A DNA stretch of 64,000 nt, taken from assembly GCF_000369625.1 (NCBI RefSeq), contig NZ_KB850112.1, forward strand, positions 566,598-630,597. Direction: 5' to 3'. Positions within the stretch are counted from its first letter, which is position 1; each line of letters opens with the position of its first letter. The notes below the pieces were generated by a model. It was not told the DNA's origin. It saw nothing but the letters and a program-made list of their open reading frames with translations, and searched no databases. The translations under genes were made by a program, and so were the position numbers. Below, piece by piece: positions 20,732 through 29,638 of this stretch. Origin of the DNA: Acinetobacter variabilis. Lineage in GTDB: Bacteria; Pseudomonadota; Gammaproteobacteria; Pseudomonadales; Moraxellaceae.

Positions 20732-21583
20732 ATGCACGGCGTAGATTTACATACACATAGTAATATTTCTGATGGAACTTTGAGTCCTCAGCAATTGGTC
20801 GAAGCGGCTGCGGACAAACTTATCCATACTTTGGCCCTCACTGATCATGACACCATGGACGGTTTGGTGCTGGCTGAAGAAGCTGCCAAAAATCATGAGA
20901 TTAAGATAATTTCTGGAGTCGAGATTTCCAGCCAGTGGTCACGTCCAGCGACCAAGAAAAATTATGGCGTACATATTGTGGCACTCAATGTTCAGAATCC
21001 TGAGCCGTTACAAAAAGCCCTCAATCAGCAGAAGATCATTCGTGCCGAACGCTCTAAACAGATCTGTGATCTTCTGGTTCCTTTAATAGGCCAAGATATT
21101 TATGCTGACGTGATTGCCAAAGTTGACAATATTCCTGATCGGATTACCCGAACCCATATTGCCAAAACGCTGGTAGAAAAAGGCATTGTGACCCGTCCAC
21201 AGCAGGCCTTTGATAAGTACATCAAGGAAGGTAAAAAGGCTTATGTCAAATTTGATGGTCTGGGTCTGGAAGAAACCATTCAGGTCATACATGACAGCGG
21301 TGGCTTTGCCGTGCTAGCTCATCCAACCCGTTATGACTTATCAGCCACCAATATTCGCTATCTGATCGAGATCTTCGCCAAGTTTGGTGGAGATGCGGTG
21401 GAGCTACCGCCAGCCATTGATCCAAGTTCAACCCGTCAGATGGTCGACCGGATGATCGCAGAACAAGGTTTGAAAGTTTCGATCGGAAGTGATTTTCATG
21501 GCGATAATATGCCCTGGGTTAAACTGGGCCAAGTCCCAAGCCTAAAACCAGGGCAGATCGGGATTTGGGAGAGTTTTGTTTAA
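20732..21583 (+). CDS. rnm: PHP-domain phosphoesterase (RNase AM/YciV type)
   Basis: 283 aa PHP-domain metallo-phosphoesterase. The metal-binding motifs are HTH (residues 7-9 in DLHTHSNISDGT), LTDHDTMDGL, GVEIS, AHPTRY and GSDFHGD. E. coli YciV hydrolyses 3',5'-nucleotide bisphosphates and trims 5' ends of small RNAs and rRNAs; the same activity is likely here. The start lacks a clear Shine-Dalgarno sequence and sits about 4 nt from a -10-like box. The neighbouring yciB-yciI pair is divergent, the usual arrangement in the wider group. Confidence 0.92.
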   Translation: MHGVDLHTHSNISDGTLSPQQLVEAAADKLIHTLALTDHDTMDGLVLAEEAAKNHEIKIISGVEISSQWSRPATKKNYGVHIVALNVQNPEPLQKALNQQKIIRAERSKQICDLLVPLIGQDIYADVIAKVDNIPDRITRTHIAKTLVEKGIVTRPQQAFDKYIKEGKKAYVKFDGLGLEETIQVIHDSGGFAVLAHPTRYDLSATNIRYLIEIFAKFGGDAVELPPAIDPSSTRQMVDRMIAEQGLKVSIGSDFHGDNMPWVKLGQVPSLKPGQIGIWESFV

Positions 21584-21661
21584 TGCGTTAAGCAGTAGTC
21601 ACAACACTGCTACCCATTCCAACGTGAAGGAATTCTCTCTTTGAATAAGAGAGGTAACCTA

Positions 21662-22573
21662 TTAAAGCAAATTATTATCTTGAGCCTGAATCGGTGGTGG
21701 TGTCGGTTTACCTAAAGTTCCTAAGAGTTCAATTTCAATAGTACGAACCATAGAATCAAGTGGTAAGTCATTGCTTTGTGTACCAAAAGGCTCTTCAATT
21801 TCTGAGCTTAAAGCATCCAGTCCTAGGAAGGTATAAGCGAGAATGCCGACCAGAAAAGGGGTGAATAAACCTAAGGTTGCACCAAGGCTAAACGGCAGAA
21901 TAAAACAGAAGAAATAAACAGTACGATTCAACAGAACTGAATAAGCAAAAGGTAAAGGAGTCGTCGCAATCCGGTCACAACCCGTCTGCACAATACTGAG
22001 TTCTGCGACATGATTATTCATCTGCATATAAATGATGTCAGAGATTTCACCTTCTTTGAGAGCCTGCATCAGCTCCCACTGGATCAGACTTAAAGTATAT
22101 TGCGGGGCATTGGCCTGTTGATAAAGCTGGGTAATCGCCTGCTGGCTCATTCCACTGGTTTCCACCAGCTCAGTCGGATTGGCTGTCTGATGGCGTAAAC
22201 GGTCACGCAGGACATTTGCGAAAACGATGACATGCTGAATCACACGTTCACGACGACCTTGGGACAACATCCGGCAGTCACGGTCAAAATGACGTGCATT
22301 GGCAATCAGAATACCCCAGAGTTTACGTGCTTCCCACCAACGGTCGTAACAGGCAGTATTTTTAAATCCGAGAAAGATAGACAGTACTACGCCGATGAGG
22401 GTAAAGCCAACGAGAGGGAGTTCTGGAAAATGAAAGTAACCTACACGTGAAAAACCACCAATAATGGCTGAAATCAGCATGACCACGCCTAAAGGAGGTA
22501 GAACCTTAGGTAAAATCGTTCCTCGCCAGGAAAATAATAATTTAAAAACGTCCTGCTGGTCACGTACGATCAT
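21662..22573 (-). CDS. Bestrophin-family (YneE-type) ion channel
   Basis: 303 aa membrane protein of the bacterial bestrophin family, pentameric channels in the inner membrane. Several hydrophobic segments are visible (about residues 25-45, 50-70, 205-225, 228-250), plus the conserved FLGFKNTACYDRWWEARKLWG block (about 67-87) and the E-P-F-G-x-xxNDLPLD signature near 265. Family members from Klebsiella conduct monovalent cations, human ones anions; selectivity here is unknown. It is a stand-alone gene between convergent rnm and the downstream-oriented radC. Confidence 0.9.
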   Translation of the reverse strand: MIVRDQQDVFKLLFSWRGTILPKVLPPLGVVMLISAIIGGFSRVGYFHFPELPLVGFTLIGVVLSIFLGFKNTACYDRWWEARKLWGILIANARHFDRDCRMLSQGRRERVIQHVIVFANVLRDRLRHQTANPTELVETSGMSQQAITQLYQQANAPQYTLSLIQWELMQALKEGEISDIIYMQMNNHVAELSIVQTGCDRIATTPLPFAYSVLLNRTVYFFCFILPFSLGATLGLFTPFLVGILAYTFLGLDALSSEIEEPFGTQSNDLPLDSMVRTIEIELLGTLGKPTPPPIQAQDNNLL

Positions 22574-22644
22574 TTATTGGAATCATCACAATTTTTTTCA
22601 TGATCTTCTTGAGTTGTAGCTGCTTTGTCAAGTGCTATTCCCCC

Positions 22645-23340
22645 TTAGGCTTCAGGTTTGATGAGTTGCTGCTCAGCAAAGGAAAAACTGCCTTCCAGAG
22701 CAATAATACAATGATCAATTAAACGGATATCGACCAGTCGACATGCCTGTTGAATCTGGCGGGTCAGATACAGGTCAGCCTTAGAAGGAGTGGCTTGGCC
22801 CAAGGGATGATTATGCGCAATCACAATTGAAGTTGCCTGTTGGGTAATGGCATATCTGAGCAACTGATTAATTGAAATATCACATGCATTCACAGAGCCA
22901 TAAAACAGCTTTTTAAACGCAATTTTCCTTAAACTGGCGTCCAGACACAGGACCGCGAACACTTCCTGATTTTCACCCAATAATTCGAAACGTAAATAAT
23001 CCCGCAGTCTTTTTGAATTACTTAGTTCTAAGGCATCCTGTTTAAGATGCTCGGCAGTATAACGCCGTCCTAATTCTTTAACCGCCATCAGTTGAGTATA
23101 TTTGCTAATCCCCATGCCATGAAACTGACTGACTTCTTTTAAGGGTGCATCGAGTAAAGCAGTTAAATGGCCAAAATGTTGAATCAGTAGCCGTGCTAAT
23201 TCTACGGCCGAGTGCTGTTGTGAACCTGATCGGAGAAAAATGGCGAGTAGTTCCGCATCAGATAAACTTTCTGCTCCATATTGAATTAAACGTTCCCGCG
23301 GCCGTTCCAGTTCAGGCCAGTTTTTGATTGAAAATTGCAT
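22645..23340 (-). CDS. radC: RadC family JAB1/MPN metalloprotein
   Basis: 231 aa, full length. A helix-hairpin-helix region lies in the first 90 residues (LIQHFGHLTALLDAPLKEV...FHGMGISKY), and the C-terminal JAB/MPN domain carries the HNHPLGQATPSKAD metal motif (H-x-H-x7-S-x2-D, about residues 177-190). It was historically called DNA repair protein RadC, but a direct repair role in E. coli has been withdrawn and the true substrate is unknown. The gene is divergent from coaBC, the conserved arrangement in gammaproteobacteria. Confidence 0.95.
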   Translation of the reverse strand: MQFSIKNWPELERPRERLIQYGAESLSDAELLAIFLRSGSQQHSAVELARLLIQHFGHLTALLDAPLKEVSQFHGMGISKYTQLMAVKELGRRYTAEHLKQDALELSNSKRLRDYLRFELLGENQEVFAVLCLDASLRKIAFKKLFYGSVNACDISINQLLRYAITQQATSIVIAHNHPLGQATPSKADLYLTRQIQQACRLVDIRLIDHCIIALEGSFSFAEQQLIKPEA

Positions 23341-23453
23341 AGTTATTAGACTTATTTATTATGAATTATGAGTTTTCCCTGAAGCTGATCTCTTGGGAAT
23401 GCAATTATTTAATGCTATTGTGAGCCCCACTGCAACAGAAAGGTAAGCTGTTC

Positions 23454-24728
23454 GTGAGCTTTGATCTAAGTGTAATTCCTCATAAAAATATCATTTTAGC
23501 AGTCACTGGCGGTATTGCTGCCTATAAAAGTGCCATTCTGGTTCGCCGTCTGAAAGATGCCGGGTTTAATGTGCGGGTTGTCATGACTCAAGGCGCACAG
23601 GCTTTCATTACTCCTTTGACCTTTCAAGCTTTGTCAGGCAATCCGGTACATACCGAGTTGCTGGATCCTGAAGCAGAAGCGGGCATGGGGCATATCGAGC
23701 TGGCACGTTGGGCTGATCTGTTATTAGTTGCACCAGCCAGTTGTGACACATTGGCAAAATTTGCTGCAGGTCTTGCAGATGATTTGCTGAGCACTTTGTA
23801 TCTGGCAACTAATGCACCAGTCTGGGTCGCACCAGCCATGAACCAGCAGATGTGGGCTGCCAAAGCGACACAGCGTAATCTTGCGACTTTGATTGAAGAT
23901 GGCGTGCATGTGATTATGCCGGATGCTGGTTCACAAGCCTGTGGTGATGTAGGCTTGGGGCGTATGCCGGAACCGGAAGATCTGGCACGTCAGGTCACGG
24001 AATATTTTCATAAAGCTCAGCGCGCGATTGCAGAAAAATTTGGCATGCTGGCGGGTAAGCAAGTCACGATTACGGCTGGTCCAACCCGTGAAGCGATTGA
24101 TCCGGTACGTTATATTTCCAACCATAGTACCGGGAAAATGGGTTTTGCATTGGCAGCAGCCTGTTATGCAGCTGGAGCGAATGTGACCCTGATAGCAGGG
24201 CCGGTCAGTCTGGACACCCCAAATGGCGTGCAACGTAAGAATGTTTCTTCTGCAGTACAAATGCTGAATGAAAGCATGCAAATGCTCAAGCAGGGCTGTG
24301 ACATCTTCATTGCGACCGCTGCAGTAGCTGATTATCGGGTCGCACAGATAGCTGAGCATAAGATCAAAAAAGCAGGCGATGAGCTGAATGTTGCTTTAAT
24401 AAAGAACCCGGATATTGTGGCGACCATCGCACAGCAGGAAAAACGTCCATTTATGGTGGGCTTTGCTGCAGAAACCCGTAATATTGAAGAATATGCAGCG
24501 GGCAAACTGGTAGCGAAAAAACTGGATATGATTGCTTGTAATGATGTTTCGCGTGCGGATATTGGTTTTGCATCCGATGAAAATGCCATGACGGTATTCT
24601 TTGCTGAACACTATCATCTGGATAAGCGTGATCTGGACAAAGCTTCTAAACAGGAAATCGCCCAGCAGTTGGTTGAAGCGATCCATGATGCCTTGCACCA
24701 TGATCCTGCTGCAGAAGATGATTTTTAA
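23454..24728 (+). CDS. coaBC: Bifunctional CoA biosynthesis protein CoaBC
   Basis: 424 aa. The N-terminal CoaC half (flavin-dependent phosphopantothenoylcysteine decarboxylase) has GGIAAYKSA near residue 20, GHIELARWADLLLVAPAS with the active-site His, and PAMNQQMW. The C-terminal CoaB half (phosphopantothenate-cysteine ligase) has AGPTREAIDPVRYISNHSTG, GKMGFALA and the KIKK nucleotide-site lysines. It makes 4'-phosphopantetheine from phosphopantothenate and cysteine. It starts with GTG at 23454, preceded by AAGG 12 nt away. A short terminator follows. Confidence 0.96.
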   Translation: MSFDLSVIPHKNIILAVTGGIAAYKSAILVRRLKDAGFNVRVVMTQGAQAFITPLTFQALSGNPVHTELLDPEAEAGMGHIELARWADLLLVAPASCDTLAKFAAGLADDLLSTLYLATNAPVWVAPAMNQQMWAAKATQRNLATLIEDGVHVIMPDAGSQACGDVGLGRMPEPEDLARQVTEYFHKAQRAIAEKFGMLAGKQVTITAGPTREAIDPVRYISNHSTGKMGFALAAACYAAGANVTLIAGPVSLDTPNGVQRKNVSSAVQMLNESMQMLKQGCDIFIATAAVADYRVAQIAEHKIKKAGDELNVALIKNPDIVATIAQQEKRPFMVGFAAETRNIEEYAAGKLVAKKLDMIACNDVSRADIGFASDENAMTVFFAEHYHLDKRDLDKASKQEIAQQLVEAIHDALHHDPAAEDDF

Positions 24729-24743
24729 GTTTTAAATGACGGT

Positions 24744-24773
24744 TAAAGCCCTGACTGGTTTAGGGCTTTTTAT
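24744..24773 (+). terminator. Terminator after coaBC
   Basis: AAAGCCCT-GACTGGTTT-AGGGCTTTT followed by TTA: stem-loop with a short T tract, 15 nt after the stop. Confidence 0.8.
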
Positions 24774-24953
24774 TATCAGTTTTTTACTATTAAGTTAAAA
24801 AGATTGGTATGACATAAAAATAAAAACGACTTTATAGACTAAGGATTTATTTATTCAATTTATTTCAAAAAAGTATAAAATGGATCACAGAATAATCCAA
24901 AGATGAAAAGTTTTACACATCTGTAAAACAGTGAGAGAACACAAGGGGGCGTG

Positions 24954-25466
24954 ATGAAAAAAATCATAATGATATTGATGATCGCCTGTCTGGCTGGATG
25001 CAGCTATTTTGTATCGATTGATGAACTGGCCAAAAATATTCAAGGACAAATGCAGCAAGAATTTAATGCCAATCCGAATTATCAGCATTATCGTCTGACT
25101 GTGGTAAATGTAAAAATCCGCCATCGCAAAGGCAATGAGTTTGAAGCAGTTTCACATCTGAATTATCAGGGCAATGAATATCCCATTAATGTCAAAATTT
25201 CAAAGGTGAATGGTGGTTATAGCTGGGCCATTAAAGATGATGCTTTTGCCTTTATCGATGAAATCGAGATTGAGAAATATCGTCAGCAACTGGATCGTGA
25301 ACTGGAACAGCTAGCTTCATCACTCGATGATCTAGAACCTGTGAATGAACCTACCAGCATTGAGTTAGGGCCAGATGTCCGTTCAGTTACAGAACCTGTC
25401 CTGCAAGCGGCTTCCTATGATGAAGAACCGATTCCGGTCGGAAATATTACGGCCTATACCCACTAA
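24954..25466 (+). CDS. Lipoprotein of unknown function (170 aa)
   Basis: A secreted lipoprotein: MKKIIMILMIACLAGCSYF with lipobox LAGC and acylated C16. The residue after Cys is Ser, which favours outer-membrane sorting. The ATG at 24954 is preferred to the in-frame GTG three bases before because the AAGGGGG ribosome-binding site then has proper spacing. The mature part is a small alpha/beta-looking domain (about 20-115), then an acidic, proline-rich tail (DDLEPVNEPTSIELGPDVRSV...). I do not recognise a named family. It is flanked by terminators, so it is a single-gene unit. Confidence 0.8.
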   Translation: MKKIIMILMIACLAGCSYFVSIDELAKNIQGQMQQEFNANPNYQHYRLTVVNVKIRHRKGNEFEAVSHLNYQGNEYPINVKISKVNGGYSWAIKDDAFAFIDEIEIEKYRQQLDRELEQLASSLDDLEPVNEPTSIELGPDVRSVTEPVLQAASYDEEPIPVGNITAYTH

Positions 25467-25483
25467 TCTTATTTTAATTCATA

Positions 25484-25511
25484 AAAAAGCACCGGATCTC
25501 GGTGCTTTTTG
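25484..25511. terminator. Bidirectional terminator, lipoprotein/dusA
   Basis: AAAAAGCACCG-GATCT-CGGTGCTTTTT between two convergent genes; A and T tracts on both arms let it serve either strand. Confidence 0.88.
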
Positions 25512-25514
25512 ATT

Positions 25515-26537
25515 TTAAGACTGAACTTGATGTTCACGCAGATAATCTTCAGTGCGCTGCATGGCTTCCTGAATATTCAATAATGCTGTTTCTACATCTT
25601 TTAACGTTTTGGCATTGCCGCCACTTAAAGCCTGGCGCCATTTGCGTGCACCTGGCAAGTTTTGAAATAAACCTAAAATATGACGAGTAATAATCGACAA
25701 GGGCGCACCTTCAGCCATACGTTGGGCAATATAAGGCAGCATTTGTCGCATGATCTCAAAACGGTCCGGTGCTTCAAGATTCCATAGTTGCCCCAGCTCA
25801 GCTAACAAATATGGGTTATGGTAGGCTTCGCGGCCAATCATCACGCCATCGACATGCTTCAGATGTTCAAGCGTTTCTGCGTAGGTTTTAATCCCGCCAT
25901 TTATTTCAATGGTCAGTTCCGGACGGTCCTGCTTCAGGCGGTAAACATCTTCATAGCGCAGTGGCGGGATTTCACGGTTTTCTTTAGGTGAAAGACCTTG
26001 GAGTAAAGCAATTCGCGCGTGCACGATAAAATTATCGCAACCGGTTTTGGCGACCGTATCCACAAAATGCAACATTTCTTCATAAGAATGCATGTCATCA
26101 ATACCAATGCGGTGTTTCACACTCACCGGAATATCAACGGCATTACGCATTGCATCAATACATTCTGCGACCAGATCAGGTTCGGCCATCAGGCAGGCAC
26201 CGATTTTATTATTTTGTACTCGGTCACTCGGACAGCCGACATTCAGGTTAACTTCATTGTAACCCCAGTCCTGAGCCATTTTAGTACAAGTTGCTAGATC
26301 TTGAGGATTGGAACCGCCGAGCTGTAACACAATCGGATGTTCTTCTTGATTGAAGTCCAGATGACGTTTGGCATCGCCATGAATGATGGCGCCCGTAGTC
26401 ACCATTTCGGTATATAAAATGACATTTGGATTAAACAGGCGCGCAAAGAAACGATAGTCTTTGGTGGTCCAGTCCATCATCGGCGCAACACTGATGCGAG
26501 GTTGAAGTTTGTTTTCAATGGTGCTGAGATCAGTCAT
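25515..26537 (-). CDS. dusA: tRNA-dihydrouridine(20/20a) synthase DusA
   Basis: 340 aa flavoenzyme, the length and layout of DusA. It has an FMN-binding TIM barrel starting RISVAPMMDWTTKDYRF, the catalytic cysteine in NKIGACLM (about C107), NVGCPSDRVQ before it, and a C-terminal helical tRNA-binding domain with LGLFQNLPGARKWRQ. It reduces U20/U20a in the tRNA D-loop using NADPH. The start at 26537 gives the normal N-terminus; an overlapping upstream frame on the same strand is not a gene. Confidence 0.96.
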   Translation of the reverse strand: MTDLSTIENKLQPRISVAPMMDWTTKDYRFFARLFNPNVILYTEMVTTGAIIHGDAKRHLDFNQEEHPIVLQLGGSNPQDLATCTKMAQDWGYNEVNLNVGCPSDRVQNNKIGACLMAEPDLVAECIDAMRNAVDIPVSVKHRIGIDDMHSYEEMLHFVDTVAKTGCDNFIVHARIALLQGLSPKENREIPPLRYEDVYRLKQDRPELTIEINGGIKTYAETLEHLKHVDGVMIGREAYHNPYLLAELGQLWNLEAPDRFEIMRQMLPYIAQRMAEGAPLSIITRHILGLFQNLPGARKWRQALSGGNAKTLKDVETALLNIQEAMQRTEDYLREHQVQS

Positions 26538-26832
26538 TCAAAATCACGCCTTAAATGAAATGGAAGAGTAATAGCAGTACAAGAATGAGCAGGAATTGCT
26601 GGAAATCTGCTCAAAAAAAGCAGTACTGTAAAAAGAGGGCGTAATACTAGCATAAAATTTGCATGATCAAAGGCTGAACTGCATGAGGATCTATAACTGT
26701 TATTCCAATAAAGATATTTAACAAGAGAAATTGTGGGAATTGAAAAAATAAACTCCCAGTCATTCGGCAATGCTATATTCTGAGATATTTAAGATTAAGA
26801 TAAAGAAAACGAGATAAATAAGGAGAATAACG

Positions 26833-27477
26833 ATGCTCATGTTGGAGGAGATTTATAAAAGCAAAAAACCTCAACATTCAGACTATTTTAATTTACGGAT
26901 TCAACGGGGACTTAGTTGGTTTAAAAAAGCATTAGAGCTGGATGAGGAACTAGAGTTTAAGTTTATTAGCCTGTGGATCAGTTTTAATTCGATTTATGCA
27001 CAAGAAACAGAGGTTCGTCAGGATCAACAAAGCCTGCATCAATTTCTGGAAACCCTCTGTCAAAAAGATGTGGATCAAAAACTTCAGCATATTGTCTGGG
27101 AGAAATACAACCAGCCAATTTCTGCACTGCTGGATAGCCCTTATACTGATCAAGGTTTCTGGGATTATCGCCATCATAAAGTCAGTCTGGAAAGCTGCCG
27201 TGAAGCATTAGACCAGCAAAAGCAGAAAATACAAAAGGCTGTACAGGAACGAAATTTAAGTGAAATTTTATTGGTGATTTTTAACCGTCTTTCCACCTTG
27301 CATTATCAGCTTATGCAGGGCGGTGTGACTTATCAGAGCTCGTTTAACGTCAAGCAACTTCAAGACAGCTGTCGGGTTCTGGCCGGGTTACTGCCCACTT
27401 TTATCTGCATCCTTTTGGAAAATGCAGCGACTTGGGATTCGGGTAAACCTTATTATCCAGTCGTACAAGTCAGTTAA
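26833..27477 (+). CDS. HEPN-like protein with lost RxxxxH motif
   Basis: 214 aa, all-helical. The C-terminal part IFNRLSTLHYQLMQGG... and LAGLLPTFICILLENA...KPYYPVV matches the pattern I know from HEPN proteins, in which LRNQLxHGG carries the ribonuclease R-N-x-x-x-H motif. Here the positions are H157, Y158 and Q162, so all three key residues are replaced. An upstream acidic segment (LELDEELEFKFISLWISFNSIYA, residues 36-58) is also typical of the family. The start is well supported, with AAGGAG 8 nt upstream. It is probably not a nuclease; it may bind RNA or a partner. There is no adjacent MNT-type antitoxin. Its stop is 6 nt from the convergent MFS gene. Confidence 0.65.
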   Translation: MLMLEEIYKSKKPQHSDYFNLRIQRGLSWFKKALELDEELEFKFISLWISFNSIYAQETEVRQDQQSLHQFLETLCQKDVDQKLQHIVWEKYNQPISALLDSPYTDQGFWDYRHHKVSLESCREALDQQKQKIQKAVQERNLSEILLVIFNRLSTLHYQLMQGGVTYQSSFNVKQLQDSCRVLAGLLPTFICILLENAATWDSGKPYYPVVQVS

Positions 27478-27483
27478 ATTTGT

Positions 27484-28671
27484 TTAAGCTTTTGCTCGAT
27501 GCTGCTGCCATTGATCAATTAGTGCAAACAGGGTGGCGCATAGTGCCAAGCCAAGTCCAAACAGACAGGTCATGCTCCAGCCACCATGATGCCAAGCATA
27601 AACCCCCAAGGCAGAACCACAGGCACCACCAATAAAATACAGCGTCATGTAAATAGAGTTCAGGCGTGATTTGGCATCCGGGCGCAAGTGAAAAATCACG
27701 TTCTGATTACAGCTATGAGTAATCGCCAGGCCTAAGTTAATCAGGGCATAACCTAGAATATAACTGAGCAGGGACACGCCACCAAAATATAAAAATAGCC
27801 AGCTTCCTGCCAAAATTGAACAGCCAATCCAGGTTAGGATCTTGATATAGCCACGATCCGCCCATTTGCCAATAACCTGAGTCGACAGCGCACCAAAAAC
27901 ACCAACTAGTGTTACTAGGCCCACCATCACATCAGAAAGATGAAAAGGTTTCTGGGTCAGCAGCAGGGCAATGGTTGAAAATAGCATGCTCATGGCTGCA
28001 AAGGCACATGCACCAATCAGGGAGCGTAAGCCCAGTCGCGGTTCCTCACGCAGAAGCATACCCATGGATTTAAAAATTGCTGCATAGCTGATACGCATAC
28101 GCGGCATGCTGGGCAATTGTCCTTTTAAGTAGAAGCCCAAAACCAGCAGTGCCATACTACTGAGCGCATAAATGGTTTTCCAGTGAAACAGGTCTGAAAG
28201 AAGTCCGGCAATACTGGTCGACAATAAGATACCAACTAATAAGCCACTCATAAGAAAACCGACCACTTCTCCAGTTTTTTCAGGTCGGACAGCCATCGTA
28301 GCTAATGGAATCAGAATCTGGGCTGCAACAGAAAATAGCCCGGCAATAATAGTCCCCACCCAGAGCATCGGCAGATTGACTGCTGTAGCACAGATCAGCA
28401 AACCTAAGGCGGCACCAAACATCAAAAAAGGAATGAGTCTGGACTTATTCAGCATGTCTCCCAAAGGCACAATAAACAGCAGGCCCAAGGCATAAGACAC
28501 CTGCGCAAAGGTCACGGTCAGCGCCACTTGGGATTCTGGTACCTGATAATATTGCTGAATCGAGGAGATAAGCGGTTGGCAATAATAGTTTGCACCTGCA
28601 CATAAACCACATGCGATCGCCATCAGCCATAACAGAGATTTATTTTGACTGATATCGAGAGGAGGAGTCAT
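27484..28671 (-). CDS. MFS transporter
   Basis: 395 aa from the ATG at 28671; a 48-codon longer frame exists but its N-terminal part lacks transporter character, and AAGG lies 10 nt before 28671. About twelve transmembrane helices are visible. The loop 2-3 motif appears as GDMLNKSRL (family pattern GxxxD(R/K)xxR), and ICATAVNLPMLWVGTIIAGLF fits helix 4. It is probably a proton-coupled exporter of small molecules in the inner membrane, similar to YnfM/DHA1-type carriers. The substrate is unknown. The upstream side opens on a long AT-rich gap. Confidence 0.85.
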   Translation of the reverse strand: MTPPLDISQNKSLLWLMAIACGLCAGANYYCQPLISSIQQYYQVPESQVALTVTFAQVSYALGLLFIVPLGDMLNKSRLIPFLMFGAALGLLICATAVNLPMLWVGTIIAGLFSVAAQILIPLATMAVRPEKTGEVVGFLMSGLLVGILLSTSIAGLLSDLFHWKTIYALSSMALLVLGFYLKGQLPSMPRMRISYAAIFKSMGMLLREEPRLGLRSLIGACAFAAMSMLFSTIALLLTQKPFHLSDVMVGLVTLVGVFGALSTQVIGKWADRGYIKILTWIGCSILAGSWLFLYFGGVSLLSYILGYALINLGLAITHSCNQNVIFHLRPDAKSRLNSIYMTLYFIGGACGSALGVYAWHHGGWSMTCLFGLGLALCATLFALIDQWQQHRAKA

Positions 28672-29638
28672 GGCAAGTACCTTAAGCTCAGGGAGAATTT
28701 TTATAAAGCACATCAAAGATGATGCATAAGTTGCAGGCACTATAGGCGAAAACCCGTCAGGATAAAAGTAGAAAAATAGTGCAAAGTGTTCGAACTCATA
28801 GAAGAGAAATGCCACAAAAAAGTACTTTTCTGGATTGATAAGAGATGAAAATTCGCTAGAAACTTAACTTTTTCACTTGAGAAAATGGACTTGGAAGCGC
28901 TTTGTATTAAGTCATCTTATTTAAAACCAAGTGACAGAGATCCATCTGAATTAGTGATTGCCCAAAATTGGTGCAAAATAAAGAATTTGTAAATCTGATG
29001 GTGGGCTGAGTATTAATATAATAAATGTTGCAGAATATTTTTTCACTTATTTCAGATAAGTCTTAAGACTTGAGCTGAATAAGTCAAATAAGTGAATCTC
29101 AAATCAATTTTTTCATCATTAATTCATATTTTTTATGAGTGAAAAATGAAAAAGTTATAAGAAAACAGTATTTTTAGGTCTTAAAAATGAATAGTTCAAA
29201 GTAGATTAAATTTGTCAAAAAGGTCAAAAACAGAAAACTGCCCTAGAAAAGTGCCTTAATTTAGGCTTTATCAGTTCATTTAAAATAAACATTTGCTTAA
29301 CAAGAAAAATGAAATATCTGTCAGAATGATCAATGTAACAAAATAAAACAAAAAGTAATCTAATAAAAAATAACCAGGAAAACAGTCATCGTTCAAGAGA
29401 ATGAATATCGTTTATAAATTCAGCAAATCAAAATAATCAGGCTGAACTAATAAATGGTATATGACAGCATCATTTTTATGAATCATCAGTTCAAAATATG
29501 GGTATTTATTAAATAAATAATAGGTAGTAATTTCTAGAAGTTTAATTAGAATCCAAAAATTCAACAAAAACACATCCTGAGGGGAAGCACTGTAAATCAC
29601 GGTGTTTACTTAAGAAAAAATTAGCTTGAGGGACGCTC
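28672..29638. other. AT-rich gap without a gene (967 nt)
   Basis: No reading frame here has coding character. The sequence is strongly AT-rich and presumably holds the promoters of the divergent MFS and pntA genes. The one structured element is a nested inverted repeat at 29042-29096: perfect 11-bp arms TTCACTTATTT/AAATAAGTGAA around a central palindrome AAGTCTTAAGACTT, with three ATAAGT hexamers. Confidence 0.7.

Noticed and set aside
20688-20756. Upstream extension of yciB to 20756
   Set aside because: The added residues overlap rnm and precede the invariant family N-terminus MKALLDFVP.
26534-26770. 78-codon minus-strand frame overlapping the dusA start
   Set aside because: Starts in the upstream gap and ends on the dusA start; composition is not coding-like and no motif or ribosome-binding site supports it.
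26833-27477. HEPN gene as half of a toxin-antitoxin pair
   Set aside because: The catalytic motif is absent and neither neighbour encodes an MNT nucleotidyltransferase; the adjacent gene is a convergent transporter.
29412-29600. 62-codon minus-strand frame in the AT-rich gap
   Set aside because: Low-complexity Leu/Ile/Tyr codons typical of AT-rich non-coding DNA; no ribosome-binding site.
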